A DNA stretch of 64,000 nt from Microbispora bryophytorum (GCF_006874465.1 NZ_VIRL01000010.1:124001-188000); one strand, 5' to 3'; shown: positions 16,393 through 24,756, counted from the first letter of the stretch. Translations and numbers: made by a program. Notes: generated by a model not told the origin, from the letters alone.

Positions 16393-17618
16393 GCGACCGG
16401 CCGAAGGGCCAGGCCGTCGGTCCATGCCACCGACTCGGGCGAGTCGGTCAGGCGGAGAGCGGGTCGCCGGGTGACCAGGGCTCTGATCGCCTCGGTGAGC
16501 TCGACCCTGGCGAGACTGGCGGCGAGGCAGCGGTGCGGACCATAACCGAAGGCCACGTGGGGGTTGGGAGGGTGGTCGGTGAAACGGTGGATGTCGAACC
16601 GGCCCGGCTCGGGGAACGCCTGCGGGTCGTGGTTGGCCGCGTTCAGGTTCGGCATGACGACCGTCCCCGCGCTCAGCGAGCCGCCGGGCAGGTCGGTGTC
16701 CGCCGTGATGCGGCGCATGAAGGCGTTGGCGGGCGGCCCGTCGAAGCGCAGGATCTCCTCGACGGCGGTGGCCGTCAGGCCCGGGTCCGCGACCAGCTCG
16801 TCCCACTGGCTCGGGTGGAGGAACAACCGGAAGACGCCTCGGGCGATCATCGAGGCGGTCGTCTCGTAACCGGCCGTGATCAGGGAGAAGACGGTGTTGA
16901 CGAGTTCGCCCTCCGACAGCCGGTCTCCGGAGTCCCTGGCCTGGATGAGCAGGTCGATGAGGTCCTCGCCAGGCGAGAGGCGATGCTGGGCGACCAGCTC
17001 GGTGGCATAGGCCATGAAGTCGCTGTAGCCCTCGTAACGCGCCTGCTCGGTGGCCGTGGAGGTGGTCAGGAACATGTCCGTCCAATGGACGAACTGCTCG
17101 TAGTGGTCCATCGGCACGCCGAGCATCGCGCAGATGACATGGGCGGGCAGCCGCAGCGCGTATCCCTGGACCAGCTCGAAGCGGTCGCCCAGGCCGTCGA
17201 GGAGCTCTTGGGCGATCGCCGCGACGCGGGGACGCCACGGTTCGATTTGGCGCGGGGTGAAGGTGCCCTGCATGATCCTCCGGTAGCGCGTGTGCTCCGG
17301 CGGATCCTGATTGATCAGCGCGTCCGGGTCGTCGTCGATGCCGACGCCGCTCACGAACCGCGGCAACCCGGGGATGCGTAGATTGCGGCTGGATGTGGGC
17401 GAGGCCAGCAGCGCGCGAACGTCCTCGTACCGGACGGCCATCGGGACGCGGTCGCCGCTGGGCATGGTCGCCGGCTCCAACGGCCCCGACTCGCGCCTGC
17501 GGGCGAACTCCGGTGGTGGCGTGGCAAGCGGCCCCGGCACGATATCCGGCCCGACGCCGGTCTCGATGGTGGGCCCGATGGTGGGCTCAGTCCCGTGCGG
17601 ATCCAGCTCGGCGGTCAT
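16359..17618 (-). CDS. Cytochrome P450
   Basis: 419 residues, normal length for a bacterial class I P450. The I-helix oxygen-binding motif is AGYETT, the K-helix ExxR is EEILR, and the heme loop FGYGPHRCLAASLAR supplies the Cys thiolate. Upstream QDPPEHTRYRRIMQGTFTPR is the usual C-helix region. It resembles the CYP105/107 type found in actinomycete secondary metabolism and xenobiotic turnover. No ferredoxin or reductase gene is adjacent. The gene is divergent from the ferritin-like gene at 17878, with 259 bases between starts. Its last ten codons and stop are tandemly repeated downstream. Confidence 0.92.
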   Translation of the reverse strand: MTAELDPHGTEPTIGPTIETGVGPDIVPGPLATPPPEFARRRESGPLEPATMPSGDRVPMAVRYEDVRALLASPTSSRNLRIPGLPRFVSGVGIDDDPDALINQDPPEHTRYRRIMQGTFTPRQIEPWRPRVAAIAQELLDGLGDRFELVQGYALRLPAHVICAMLGVPMDHYEQFVHWTDMFLTTSTATEQARYEGYSDFMAYATELVAQHRLSPGEDLIDLLIQARDSGDRLSEGELVNTVFSLITAGYETTASMIARGVFRLFLHPSQWDELVADPGLTATAVEEILRFDGPPANAFMRRITADTDLPGGSLSAGTVVMPNLNAANHDPQAFPEPGRFDIHRFTDHPPNPHVAFGYGPHRCLAASLARVELTEAIRALVTRRPALRLTDSPESVAWTDGLALRPVAMHVTSAVGGS

Positions 17619-17743
17619 TGCAACCCCTTCCGGTCCGGGTCGCCCGGGGTGCGGCCTACGCGGAACGTACGAAATGCCGCACCATCCGTCAACGGACGGA
17701 TTCCGAGGAGGAGCTCATAGACCGCGAAGACGTTCGCGGCGGC

Positions 17744-17774
17744 TGTCACAAGTCCGGCGGCTGTCCGGTCTTAG
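17744..17774 (+). promoter_or_regulatory. ECF41-type promoter of the ferritin-like gene
   Basis: TGTCACA (17744-17750), 16 bases, GGTC (17767-17770) and TTAG. The region repeats 17 bases of the promoter at 11011 exactly (GGCTGTCCGGTCTTAGC). It lies about 105 bases before the ATG, giving a fairly long untranslated leader. Confidence 0.6.
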
Positions 17775-17877
17775 CCTGCGACCGGCCGGCACCCCAAGGT
17801 CCGGCACCCCCTGAGACCCATGCCGCCGGGCGGTCATCTCGCACAACGACCCCTTCTGCCAGTGAGGTAGGACTTCG

Positions 17878-18939
17878 ATGAAGGATCTGACACCCCAGAG
17901 GACTGTGGCTACCGGGCCGGCGCCGATCACCACTCTCGACGATCTGCGTGAGCACCTTCAGTGGGCGGTCGAGCTGGAACACGCGACGTTGCCGCCGTAC
18001 CTGTGCGCGCTCTACTCCCTGGAACCGGAGCACAATCCGGAGGCCGCGGAGGTGGTGGGCAGCGTCTTCGCCGAGGAGATGCTGCACCTGGCGCTGGCCG
18101 CGAACCTGCTCAACGCGGTGGGCGGCCGGCCGCGCCTCGACATGCCGGAGATGTTGCCGCCGTATCCCCGGCGGCTGCCCCACAGCGACCTGGAGCTGTC
18201 GTTGCTCCCGTTCGGCCCGCAGGCCCTGGAGATGTTCCTGCGACTGGAACGGCCGGCCCCGCCCGGCGCGCCTGCGGAGGCCGACGGCTACGAGACGATC
18301 GGGCAGTTCTACGCCGCGATCGAACAGGGTCTGCGCCACCTGTGCGAGCGGCTGGGCGAGCGGGAGGTCTTCTGCGGCGACCCCGCGCGCCAGGTGAGCG
18401 GCGGCCGTTTCCGGCACACCGCGGGGGGCTTGTTCGCGGTGGAGGATCTGGAGTCGGCGCTGGGCGCGCTGAGGGAGATCGTCGAACAGGGCGAGGGCAC
18501 GGCCCGGGGTGAGGTCTGGGACGGGGACCAGGACATCTTCCACCCCGATCGGGACGAGGTCGCCCACTACTACCGCTTCCGGGAGCTCCAGCTCGGCCGG
18601 CGCTACCGGCGTGGCGACACCCCGCAGTCCGGGCCGACCGGCGAGACGATCTCGGTGGACCCTGCCGCCGTGCGTCCGATGCGGCCCAATCCGCGACTGT
18701 CCGACCACGCCCCGGGCAGCGCGATCCGCACCGCCCAGGACGGGTTCAACCGCGTCTACTGCACGCTGTTGAACCAGCTGGAGCAGGCCTTCAATGGCGA
18801 CCCGAAACTGCTCGGGGCCGCCGTCGGCACGATGTACGCGCTCAAGGCCCAGGCCGACGCCCTGATGCTGATGCCCGACGTCGACGGCACCACGGCCAGC
18901 CCCACCTTCGGCTACGTGCCGCCGGAGTCCCGCTCATGA
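17878..18939 (+). CDS. Ferritin-like domain protein (VioB/iminophenylpyruvate-dimer-synthase-like fold)
   Basis: 353 residues. The N-terminal half has the four-helix di-metal signature LDDLREHLQWAVELEHATLP (Glu ligands) followed by VVGSVFAEEMLHLALAANLL with a second Glu and ExxH. This matches the ferritin-like domain found in VioB, RebD and StaD relatives and in many stand-alone actinobacterial proteins. A further helical half contains WDGDQDIFHPDRDEVAHYYR and ends with LGAAVGTMYALKAQADALML. The family is usually annotated without a known reaction. Location beside a divergent P450 suggests an oxidative role, and its promoter matches the ECF41 type. The start is ATG 17878, with a weak AGGTAGGA ribosome site. 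Confidence 0.82.
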   Translation: MKDLTPQRTVATGPAPITTLDDLREHLQWAVELEHATLPPYLCALYSLEPEHNPEAAEVVGSVFAEEMLHLALAANLLNAVGGRPRLDMPEMLPPYPRRLPHSDLELSLLPFGPQALEMFLRLERPAPPGAPAEADGYETIGQFYAAIEQGLRHLCERLGEREVFCGDPARQVSGGRFRHTAGGLFAVEDLESALGALREIVEQGEGTARGEVWDGDQDIFHPDRDEVAHYYRFRELQLGRRYRRGDTPQSGPTGETISVDPAAVRPMRPNPRLSDHAPGSAIRTAQDGFNRVYCTLLNQLEQAFNGDPKLLGAAVGTMYALKAQADALMLMPDVDGTTASPTFGYVPPESRS

Positions 18940-18943
18940 GCGT

Positions 18944-19156
18944 CTACCGCGCTTCGGAGTCGAGCTCGGCGAGCGCGGTCTTCAGCTCCGCACGCCCTCT
19001 GATGCCGAGCTTCGTGAAGACCTTGCGCAGGTGGTATTCGGCGGTGCGCGCGCTGATGAACAGCCGCGCGCCGATGTCCCGGTTGGTGAGTCCCTCACGC
19101 GCGAGGCGCGCCACGTTGAGCTCCTGCTCGGTGAGCCGCGCCGACGACCCCTGCAC
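18944..19156 (-). CDS. LuxR-type helix-turn-helix fragment
   Basis: 70 residues from GTG 19156, consisting of little more than a GerE helix-turn-helix: LTEQELNVARLAREGLTNRD, then IGARLFISARTAEYHLRKVF and TKLGIRGRAELKTAL. It closely matches the HTH of the LAL regulator ending at 16221. In-frame sequence upstream still reads SASGETPRVRVQG, which looks like the linker that precedes the HTH in a LAL protein, then loses similarity. I read it as the surviving 3' end of a second LAL gene, though a free-standing HTH protein cannot be excluded. It begins only five bases beyond the ferritin-like gene stop, on the opposite strand. Confidence 0.55.
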   Translation of the reverse strand: MQGSSARLTEQELNVARLAREGLTNRDIGARLFISARTAEYHLRKVFTKLGIRGRAELKTALAELDSEAR

Positions 19157-19202
19157 GCGTACGCGCGGGGTCTCGCCGCTCGCGCTCAGCCCGCCAAAGC
19201 CG

Positions 19203-19232
19203 AAGGCGGGAACCCGATCCGGTTCCCGCCTT
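19203..19232. terminator. Perfect 12-bp-stem hairpin, likely bidirectional terminator
   Basis: AAGGCGGGAACC (19203-19214), loop CGATCC, GGTTCCCGCCTT (19221-19232). The stem is perfect and lacks a long T-run, as usual for actinobacterial terminators. It sits between the LuxR fragment and the 3' end of the cupin gene, so it would stop leftward transcripts from the cupin promoter. Confidence 0.65.
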
Positions 19233-19334
19233 CTCCGCTCCCGCTTCCCCTGCTCCCGCTTTCCCTGCTCTCAAGGGTCCGCCGTGCGGGCGAGTGCGAG
19301 CAGATCACGGACGAGCGCGGTCAGTGCGACCTGG

Positions 19335-19769
19335 TCATGAACGCGGCGCCCGACGGTCCCGCCGAGCTTCCAGCTCCTCCGGGCCGACCACGGTCAGCAT
19401 CGGCTGCCCGGGCGCGCAGAACATCGTCACCACGAACGCCGACTCCTCGTCGGCGAGGTGGTTGCCGTCCTGGTAGTGGATCACGTCGCCGCCGGGCTCC
19501 CAGAACGTCTCACCGGCCCGGACGACCCGCGCGGGCTCGCCTTCGAGCTCGAAGTCCATCGCCCCCTTGACCACGAATCCGTACACCGGCCCGGAGTGGC
19601 GGTGAGGCGGCGTGCCGGCGCTGTCCGGCGGCAACGTCACCAGGATCGTCATCGCCTCGGCCCCCTCCGGCACTTGCGGGGCCTCCGGAACGTTGCCGAC
19701 CATGTCGATCTCCGGCGGCGGACCGCTCTTGCCGTAGTTCTCATAGTGGTGAGCGTGATCGGTGCTCAT
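19335..19769 (-). CDS. Cupin-domain protein
   Basis: 144 residues from ATG 19769, behind AAGGAGG. A single cupin barrel is evident: TPPHRHSGPVYGFVVKGAMD holds the GxxxxHxH-type metal His pair and the conserved turn, and GETFWEPGGDVIHYQD holds the second motif. It ends TMFCAPGQPMLTVVGPEE. Small mono-cupins of this type include quercetinase-like dioxygenases and ligand sensors, so the reaction is open. A clean ECF41-type promoter lies 54 bases upstream, which places it in the same putative regulon as the LtrA-like, NmrA-like and ferritin-like genes. It is divergent from the FAD hydroxylase at 20052. Confidence 0.85.
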   Translation of the reverse strand: MSTDHAHHYENYGKSGPPPEIDMVGNVPEAPQVPEGAEAMTILVTLPPDSAGTPPHRHSGPVYGFVVKGAMDFELEGEPARVVRAGETFWEPGGDVIHYQDGNHLADEESAFVVTMFCAPGQPMLTVVGPEELEARRDRRAPRS

Positions 19770-19818
19770 CGGGCCTCCTTCGCGACACGGTGGCCGACTG
19801 GTTCCGGCCGTACACCAG

Positions 19819-19849
19819 CTCAGACAAGGCAGCTTCCCGATGTGTGACA
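19819..19849 (-). promoter_or_regulatory. ECF41-type promoter of the cupin gene
   Basis: On the minus strand: TGTCACA (19849 down to 19843), 16 bases, TGTC (19826-19823) then TGAG. The layout is identical to the three plus-strand sites at 9681, 11011 and 17744. The -10 element is about 54 bases before the start codon at 19769. Confidence 0.6.
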
Positions 19850-20051
19850 CGTGCCCACGACCGAGGCCGTCACCCGCGAGGCGCCCACCATCCGCGGCCT
19901 GAGCCCTGCCTGCCACGCTGCGACCTGAGCTGACGCTCCTCGTCCGCGCGGGCTCGGCAGGCGACCAGATCACCGCGCTCCGCGACGCCCAGGAGGACAG
20001 ACTGGTCGTGACCGCGAAGGTCGGCGGTGAACCCGACAGGAGTGTGTGCCG

Positions 20052-21353
20052 ATGCCGCGAGTGCCACAGGTCGTCGTCATCGGAGGCGGCCTCGGCGGGC
20101 TCTGCCTGGCCCACGGCCTGCGGATGGCCGGGATCGGCGTGACGGTCCACGAGCGCGATCCCTCACCCGGCCACCGGCCGCAGGGATACCGCCTCCACCT
20201 CGACTCACGCGGCGCGGGCGCGCTGCACCGGTGCCTGCCGCCCCGCCTGTACGACCTGTTCACCGCCACGGCCGGGCTGCCCAGCAGGCGGGTCACCGTC
20301 CTCGACGAACGCCTGCGGGAAGTGCACGCCGTGACGTTCGACAGCGTCTCCGCTGGGGGCGTGCCGGCAGAGGGTGGGTCGGCAGGGGGTGTGTCGGCGG
20401 AGGGTGGATCTGCAGGGGGTGGGTCTGCAGGGGGCGACCCCGCGACCTTCAGCGCTCCGGTCGACCGGATGGTGCTGCGCCAGGTTCTCCTGGCCGGGCT
20501 GGACGACGTGGTCAGTTACGGCACCGAGTTCACGCACTACGAGCACGAGGGCGAGCGGGTGCGCGCCTGGTTCGCCGACGGCGACAGCGTCACGGGGGAC
20601 GTGCTGGTGGGCGCCGACGGCGTCGGCTCACGCGTACGCGGGCAGCTCCTGCCACATGCGCGGATCAAGGATCTGGGCACCAGATGCGTCTACGGCAGGA
20701 CGCTGCTCGACGAGCGGGTGGCCGCCCTGCTCCCTCCTCGGCTGCACGAGGGCTTCGTGTCGGTGCACGCGCGCCGGGCCGGCCTGGCGCTGGGTCTGGT
20801 GCGGCTGCGCGAGGATCCGGCAGAGGCGGCCGCCAGGCTCTGGCCGGGGCTGCGTCCACAGTGGCCGGGCGACTACGTGATGTGGGCGCTGACGGTGGAC
20901 GCGCGCGAGCTGCCGGGCGCCGGCGCCGAACTGCCGGCCGCCGGAGGGCTGCACGAGTTCGTGAAGCGGCGCATCTCCACCTGGCACCCCGACCTGGTGT
21001 CCCTGGTGGCCGCCGCCGAAGTGGATCAGACGGCCTGTGTGGCGATCAGGAGCTCCGTCCCCGTCGGGCCCTGGAGACCTTCCAACGTCACCGTGCTGGG
21101 CGACGCCGTTCACGCGATGAGCCCGGCCCAGGGCTCGGGGGCCAACTGCGCGTTGCTCGACGCGGCCGTCCTGTGCCGTGCGCTGTCCGGCGCCGTCGCC
21201 GCGGGCCTGCCACTCGACGGCGCGATCGGCGACTACGAACGGCGGATGACCGGCTACGGATTCGCCGCGGTCCGGGCGTCGGAGCGGGCGGCGACGGCGG
21301 GGAGCGGCCCTCTGGCCAGGGCGATGTTCCGGCTCGGGCGAATGCTCCACTAG
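20052..21353 (+). CDS. FAD-dependent aromatic-hydroxylase-type monooxygenase
   Basis: 433 residues from ATG 20052, with AGGAG nine bases upstream. FAD-binding motifs are all present: VVIGGGLGGLCLAHGLRMAG with a following acidic residue in HERD, the DG motif in VGADGVGSRVRGQLLP, and the GD motif in VLGDAVHAMSPAQGSGANCA. This is the p-hydroxybenzoate-hydroxylase-like single-component class that uses NAD(P)H and oxygen. A glycine-serine-rich repeat tract interrupts the domain around residues 100-130 and is not part of the family fold. Its 3' end overlaps the convergent glycosylase gene by four bases. Confidence 0.88.
   Translation: MPRVPQVVVIGGGLGGLCLAHGLRMAGIGVTVHERDPSPGHRPQGYRLHLDSRGAGALHRCLPPRLYDLFTATAGLPSRRVTVLDERLREVHAVTFDSVSAGGVPAEGGSAGGVSAEGGSAGGGSAGGDPATFSAPVDRMVLRQVLLAGLDDVVSYGTEFTHYEHEGERVRAWFADGDSVTGDVLVGADGVGSRVRGQLLPHARIKDLGTRCVYGRTLLDERVAALLPPRLHEGFVSVHARRAGLALGLVRLREDPAEAAARLWPGLRPQWPGDYVMWALTVDARELPGAGAELPAAGGLHEFVKRRISTWHPDLVSLVAAAEVDQTACVAIRSSVPVGPWRPSNVTVLGDAVHAMSPAQGSGANCALLDAAVLCRALSGAVAAGLPLDGAIGDYERRMTGYGFAAVRASERAATAGSGPLARAMFRLGRMLH
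20352..20435 (+). repeat. Gly-Ser-rich in-frame repeat inside the FAD hydroxylase gene
   Basis: Degenerate 15-bp units of the type GTCGGCAGGGGGTGG encode a GGSAGGVSAEGGSAGGGSAG tract. The frame is kept throughout. It is a third case in this window of a low-complexity insertion in an otherwise ordinary enzyme or regulator gene. Confidence 0.6.
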
Positions 21354-22234
21354 GACCTTTCCAAGACTCCGTAGCCGGACGCGCGGAAGAGGAAGGAGGC
21401 CCAGGAGCGGTAGGGCCGCCATGCCTCGGCCGCCTTCCGGTACGCGGCGGGCGGGGCGTCCTCCGGCAGGCCGTACGCCTCGCGCAGGATCGCGAACAGC
21501 CGTGGTTCGTCTCCCGGGAACGCGTCCGGCGCGCCCGCGCCGCGGATCAGGATCAGACCGGCGGAGAACGGCCCCACGCCGGGCAGGGCACGCAGCTCCG
21601 CCAGCGCCTCCTGGGGGTCGAGCGCGCGCAGATGCTCGGAGGTGAGCACGCCGTCGAGCGCCGCCCGGGCCAGCCCGCGCAGCCACTCCTCCTTCTGCGC
21701 CGGCAGGCCGAGACCGCCGGCCTGCAACAGCGTCATGGGCGGAGGAAAGGCGGTGTAGGTCGCCCCGTCCACCACGACCTTCGCGCCGTATCGCTCCGCG
21801 ATGCGCTGTTTGAGCCGGGCGGCGATGAGCATCGACGAACGCTGCACGATCACCGCCCAGCAGGCCGCCTCCCAGGGGCTCCAGAAGCCCAGCGGGCGCA
21901 GCCCGGGGCTCTTGCGCTGCAGGTCGCCGAGCACCGGGTCGGCCTCGCCGGCCGCGGCGAAGCCGGAGCCGTCCACGTCGAGGGACAGGATGCGCGCCAC
22001 CTCGCCCCGGATCGGTGGCCCGGCGGCCCGCGTCGTGGCGACGGCGACCCCGTCCGGCGCGGCGGTCACGGTCACGCCGAGCGGCAGCCAGTCGGACTCC
22101 GCGCAGTAGGCGAAGCGCAGCGCGTGCCCGTCGGAGGGGAGCCCGCTGGTGGCGGGCCAGTCCTCGACGAAGCGCAACGTCGCGCCGAAGTCGAACGGGC
22201 CCTGCGCCGTGAGCGTGAAACCGTGCCTGGTCAT
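21350..22234 (-). CDS. AlkA-like DNA-3-methyladenine glycosylase
   Basis: 294 residues, no membrane segment. The helix-hairpin-helix of the endonuclease III superfamily is LRALPGVGPFSAGLILIRG (around residues 210-230). It is followed by DAFPGDEPRLFAILREAYGL, where an acidic residue takes the place of the catalytic Asp of AlkA. The N-terminal half has the TBP-like beta domain (GFTLTAQGPFDFGATLRFVE). Such enzymes excise alkylated purines in base-excision repair. The gene converges on the FAD hydroxylase and overlaps its stop codon. Confidence 0.82.
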   Translation of the reverse strand: MTRHGFTLTAQGPFDFGATLRFVEDWPATSGLPSDGHALRFAYCAESDWLPLGVTVTAAPDGVAVATTRAAGPPIRGEVARILSLDVDGSGFAAAGEADPVLGDLQRKSPGLRPLGFWSPWEAACWAVIVQRSSMLIAARLKQRIAERYGAKVVVDGATYTAFPPPMTLLQAGGLGLPAQKEEWLRGLARAALDGVLTSEHLRALDPQEALAELRALPGVGPFSAGLILIRGAGAPDAFPGDEPRLFAILREAYGLPEDAPPAAYRKAAEAWRPYRSWASFLFRASGYGVLERS

Positions 22235-22302
22235 GCGCGCATCGTACGAGGCCCGACCGACAGACGATCATGCCGGGCGGCGTGGGCACGACCGCCCGCG
22301 GG

Positions 22303-22358
22303 CCGTACCGGATCCGCCGTACCGGATCCGCCGTACCGGATCCGCCGTACCGGATCCG
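22303..22358. repeat. Four perfect 14-bp tandem repeats CCGTACCGGATCCG
   Basis: Copies start at 22303, 22317, 22331 and 22345 and are identical; degenerate GATCCG/CGATCC words follow to about 22430. The unit contains the palindrome CGGATCCG. It lies in the 443-base gap (22235-22677) between the glycosylase start and the small ORF before the condensation gene. That gap shows no supportable coding sequence otherwise. Confidence 0.9.
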
Positions 22359-22677
22359 CCCCGCAAGACGCCCTGCGATCCCCCATGCGATCCGCCCCGC
22401 AATCCGCCCCATCGGATCCTCGGGAACGAGGACCCCGGCGAGAGCGGGGAAGTACCATGTCGGCAACCGTCCGCAGGATGATCACGTTCGGCGTATCGGA
22501 AAAGAGGTGGCCCCGCGCCTCGGAAACGCCTTCCTTCGAAAGCTTTCGGCAGGAGACTTGCGACTTTCACTGTCGCCTCTCCGCTCCTGTTGCCTATTCT
22601 TCCGTTGCACGGCGACGTCCGGCGTGACCAAAACCCGGACTAACTGGCATGTCCGTGTCGATCATGGAGTGGGCATC

Positions 22678-22758
22678 GTGTCGAAACTTTTCGGTGACAG
22701 CATAGAGACCGGCCGCGGCGGCGAGCCGGCCTTCCAGGGGATGACGGGCTCATGGTGA
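22678..22758 (+). CDS. Putative 26-residue peptide translationally coupled to the condensation gene
   Basis: GTG 22678 has GGAG eight bases upstream and opens a 26-codon frame beginning MSKLFGDSIETGRGGEP and ending MTGSW. Its TGA lies inside the start of the next gene (ATGGTGA; the next ATG is at 22752). Stop/start overlap of this kind is typical of real coupled gene pairs. No known family. It may be a genuine peptide, for instance a substrate for the condensation-domain protein, or only a leader that sets translation. Confidence 0.4.
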   Translation: MSKLFGDSIETGRGGEPAFQGMTGSW

Positions 22759-24164
22759 CGGTGGCGTTCAGCGGCACGCGGGAGGGCCAGGCACCGCTGA
22801 CCTGGGGACAGCGGCTGATGTGGCGGGCGGTCCACCTGATGGGCGACAGCCAGACCTTCCTGAGCTGTCCATGGGTGCTCCCGGTGTACGGCAGGCGTGA
22901 CCTCGGCAGCGTCCTGGACGCGCTGCGCGTGCTGCTCGAACGCCACGAGAGCCTGCGTACGACCTTCGCTCTCACCCCGGAGGGGCCGGTGCAGCGGGTC
23001 GGCCGCGGCGGCGAGCTCACCGTCGAGCTGGTCGACGCGGGACAGGACCGGGCGCTGCGGGTCGCCGAGCGGCTCGCGGGCGAGCTGGGCCGGACGCCCT
23101 TCGCCCACGACCGGGACCTGCCCCTGCGCTGCGCCGTCGTCGTCAAGAACGGCCGCCCGATGGCGCTGGCGATCGCCTTCTCCCACCTGGCGGTGGACTT
23201 CCAGGCGCTGAACACGCTGTCGGAGGAGTGGAAGGTCCTGCTGCGGGGCGAGGGACTGCCGCCCGCCGAGTGGCAGCCGATGGACCAGGCGGCCGCGGAG
23301 CGCGAGGAGCCGTACCCCGCCCGTTCGGCCAAGTCCGTCCGATACTGGCACTCCGTGCTGGCGGAGGGGCCGCTCGACGTGTTCGACCATCCGCCGCGTG
23401 AGGCGGACGACCCCCGGTTCATCGAGGTCGGCATGGAGTCGGTGGCGCTCGCCATCGCGGCGCAACGGCTGGCCGAGCGCTGGACGATGAGCACGACCAG
23501 CGTGCTGCTCGCCGCCTGCGCCACGGTGCTGACCGTCGTGAGCGGCCGTCCGCGTGCGGTCATGCAGCTCGTGCACAGCAACCGCCGCGACGCGCGCGTC
23601 CGCGCGATGGTCGCCACCGTAGAGCAGGACGGCCTGTTCGTGCTCGACCTGCCCGCCACGGACTTCGCCGCCGTCTGCCGGGCCGCGCAACGCGGGGCGC
23701 TCAGGGCATACCGCAACGCGCACTACGACCCCTTCGAGATGCAGGCGATGCGGGAGGAGATCGGCCGCCGCCGCGGCCGGGAACCGGATCTCGACGCGTT
23801 CTTCAACGACAGGCGGACCGTCGGCACCTGGCCCGGCCTGCCTCCCGTCGGCCCCGACGAGGACGTGGCCCGCCTCACCGAAAACACCACGACGTACGTC
23901 ACGAACGCCTGGCCGGGTGTCCGGTTCAAGGCGTTCTTCACGGTCGTCTCGGCCCCCGACACCGGGAAGCTCAGCCTCATCGTGGACACCGCCTACCTGC
24001 CCCCCGGCACCGCCGAGGCGATGCTGCGCGGCGTCGAGAACCTGCTGGTCCGCGCCCTCACCGAGGAGGTGCCGATCGCCGCCGTCCCCGAGGTGTGCGG
24101 GATCGGCCCCTACGATGAGCGGCTCAGGACTGCTGGATCGCCAGGCGCAGACCGAAGCCGATGA
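22752..24164 (+). CDS. Stand-alone condensation-domain protein
   Basis: 470 residues covering one complete NRPS-type condensation fold and no carrier or adenylation domain. It starts PLTWGQRLMWRAVHLMGDSQ (core C1), followed by LLERHESLRTTFAL. The catalytic motif reads FSHLAVDF, so the second His and the Asp of HHxxxD remain while the first His is Ser. The C-terminal half has FFTVVSAPDTGKLSLIVDTA and PPGTAEAMLRGVE. Such proteins join amino or hydroxy groups to acyl donors, or act as acyltransferases. No NRPS genes are nearby, so the partner is unknown; the small ORF overlapping its start is a candidate. Its end overlaps the convergent LysE gene by 41 bases. Confidence 0.8.
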   Translation: MVTVAFSGTREGQAPLTWGQRLMWRAVHLMGDSQTFLSCPWVLPVYGRRDLGSVLDALRVLLERHESLRTTFALTPEGPVQRVGRGGELTVELVDAGQDRALRVAERLAGELGRTPFAHDRDLPLRCAVVVKNGRPMALAIAFSHLAVDFQALNTLSEEWKVLLRGEGLPPAEWQPMDQAAAEREEPYPARSAKSVRYWHSVLAEGPLDVFDHPPREADDPRFIEVGMESVALAIAAQRLAERWTMSTTSVLLAACATVLTVVSGRPRAVMQLVHSNRRDARVRAMVATVEQDGLFVLDLPATDFAAVCRAAQRGALRAYRNAHYDPFEMQAMREEIGRRRGREPDLDAFFNDRRTVGTWPGLPPVGPDEDVARLTENTTTYVTNAWPGVRFKAFFTVVSAPDTGKLSLIVDTAYLPPGTAEAMLRGVENLLVRALTEEVPIAAVPEVCGIGPYDERLRTAGSPGADRSR

Positions 24165-24756
24165 CGACGAGGCCGGTCAGCCGGTCCAGGGCGCGCCCGA
24201 CCGGCGGCCTGCGCAGCCACCCGCGCACCATCCCGGTGAACCCGATGAGCACGGCGCTCCAGACCAGCGCCTCGCACACGTGGACGCCCGCCAGCAGCAC
24301 GCCCATCACCGCGTGCGGCACGCCCCGGGGCATGAACTGCGGCAGCACCGCGACGTAGAACGCGCCCACCTTCGGATTGAGCAGGTTGGTCAGCAGGCCC
24401 CGCCGGAACGCCCGTCCCCATCCGGCCTCCGGCGGGCCGGGCGGCGCCGCGTCGTCCCCCTGGCTCGTGCGGCTGTGCCAGAGCATTCTGGCGCCCATCC
24501 AGATCAGGTACGCGACGCCCGCCCACCGCAACACCTCGTACGCCACCTGGGAGGCGGTGAGGAGAGCGGACAGACCGGCGGCCGTGAGCATCCCCCACGA
24601 CAGGGTGCCGCCCTGGATGCCGAGCACCACGGCCCAGGCCGATCTCCGGCCGGCGAGCAGCGACGTACGCAGGATCAGCGCCGTGTCCAGGCCCGGCGTG
24701 AGCGTGAGCAGCGCCACGATGGCGGCGAACGAGGCGAGCGCACCATAGACGTCCAC
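24124..24756 (-). CDS. LysE-family amino-acid/metabolite exporter
   Basis: 210 residues, about six membrane segments. Family motifs are the N-terminal ALLTLTPGLDTALILRTSLL, GIQGGTLSWGMLTAAGLSAL, and the central RRGLLTNLLNPKVGAFYVAV with the conserved Asn-Pro-Lys. LysE/RhtB proteins export basic or neutral amino acids or related metabolites, and the substrate here is unknown. The open frame has a Pro/Gly-rich cytoplasmic loop (DDAAPPGPPEAGWG) before the Asn-Pro-Lys region. It converges on the condensation gene. Confidence 0.9.
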   Translation of the reverse strand: MDVYGALASFAAIVALLTLTPGLDTALILRTSLLAGRRSAWAVVLGIQGGTLSWGMLTAAGLSALLTASQVAYEVLRWAGVAYLIWMGARMLWHSRTSQGDDAAPPGPPEAGWGRAFRRGLLTNLLNPKVGAFYVAVLPQFMPRGVPHAVMGVLLAGVHVCEALVWSAVLIGFTGMVRGWLRRPPVGRALDRLTGLVVIGFGLRLAIQQS

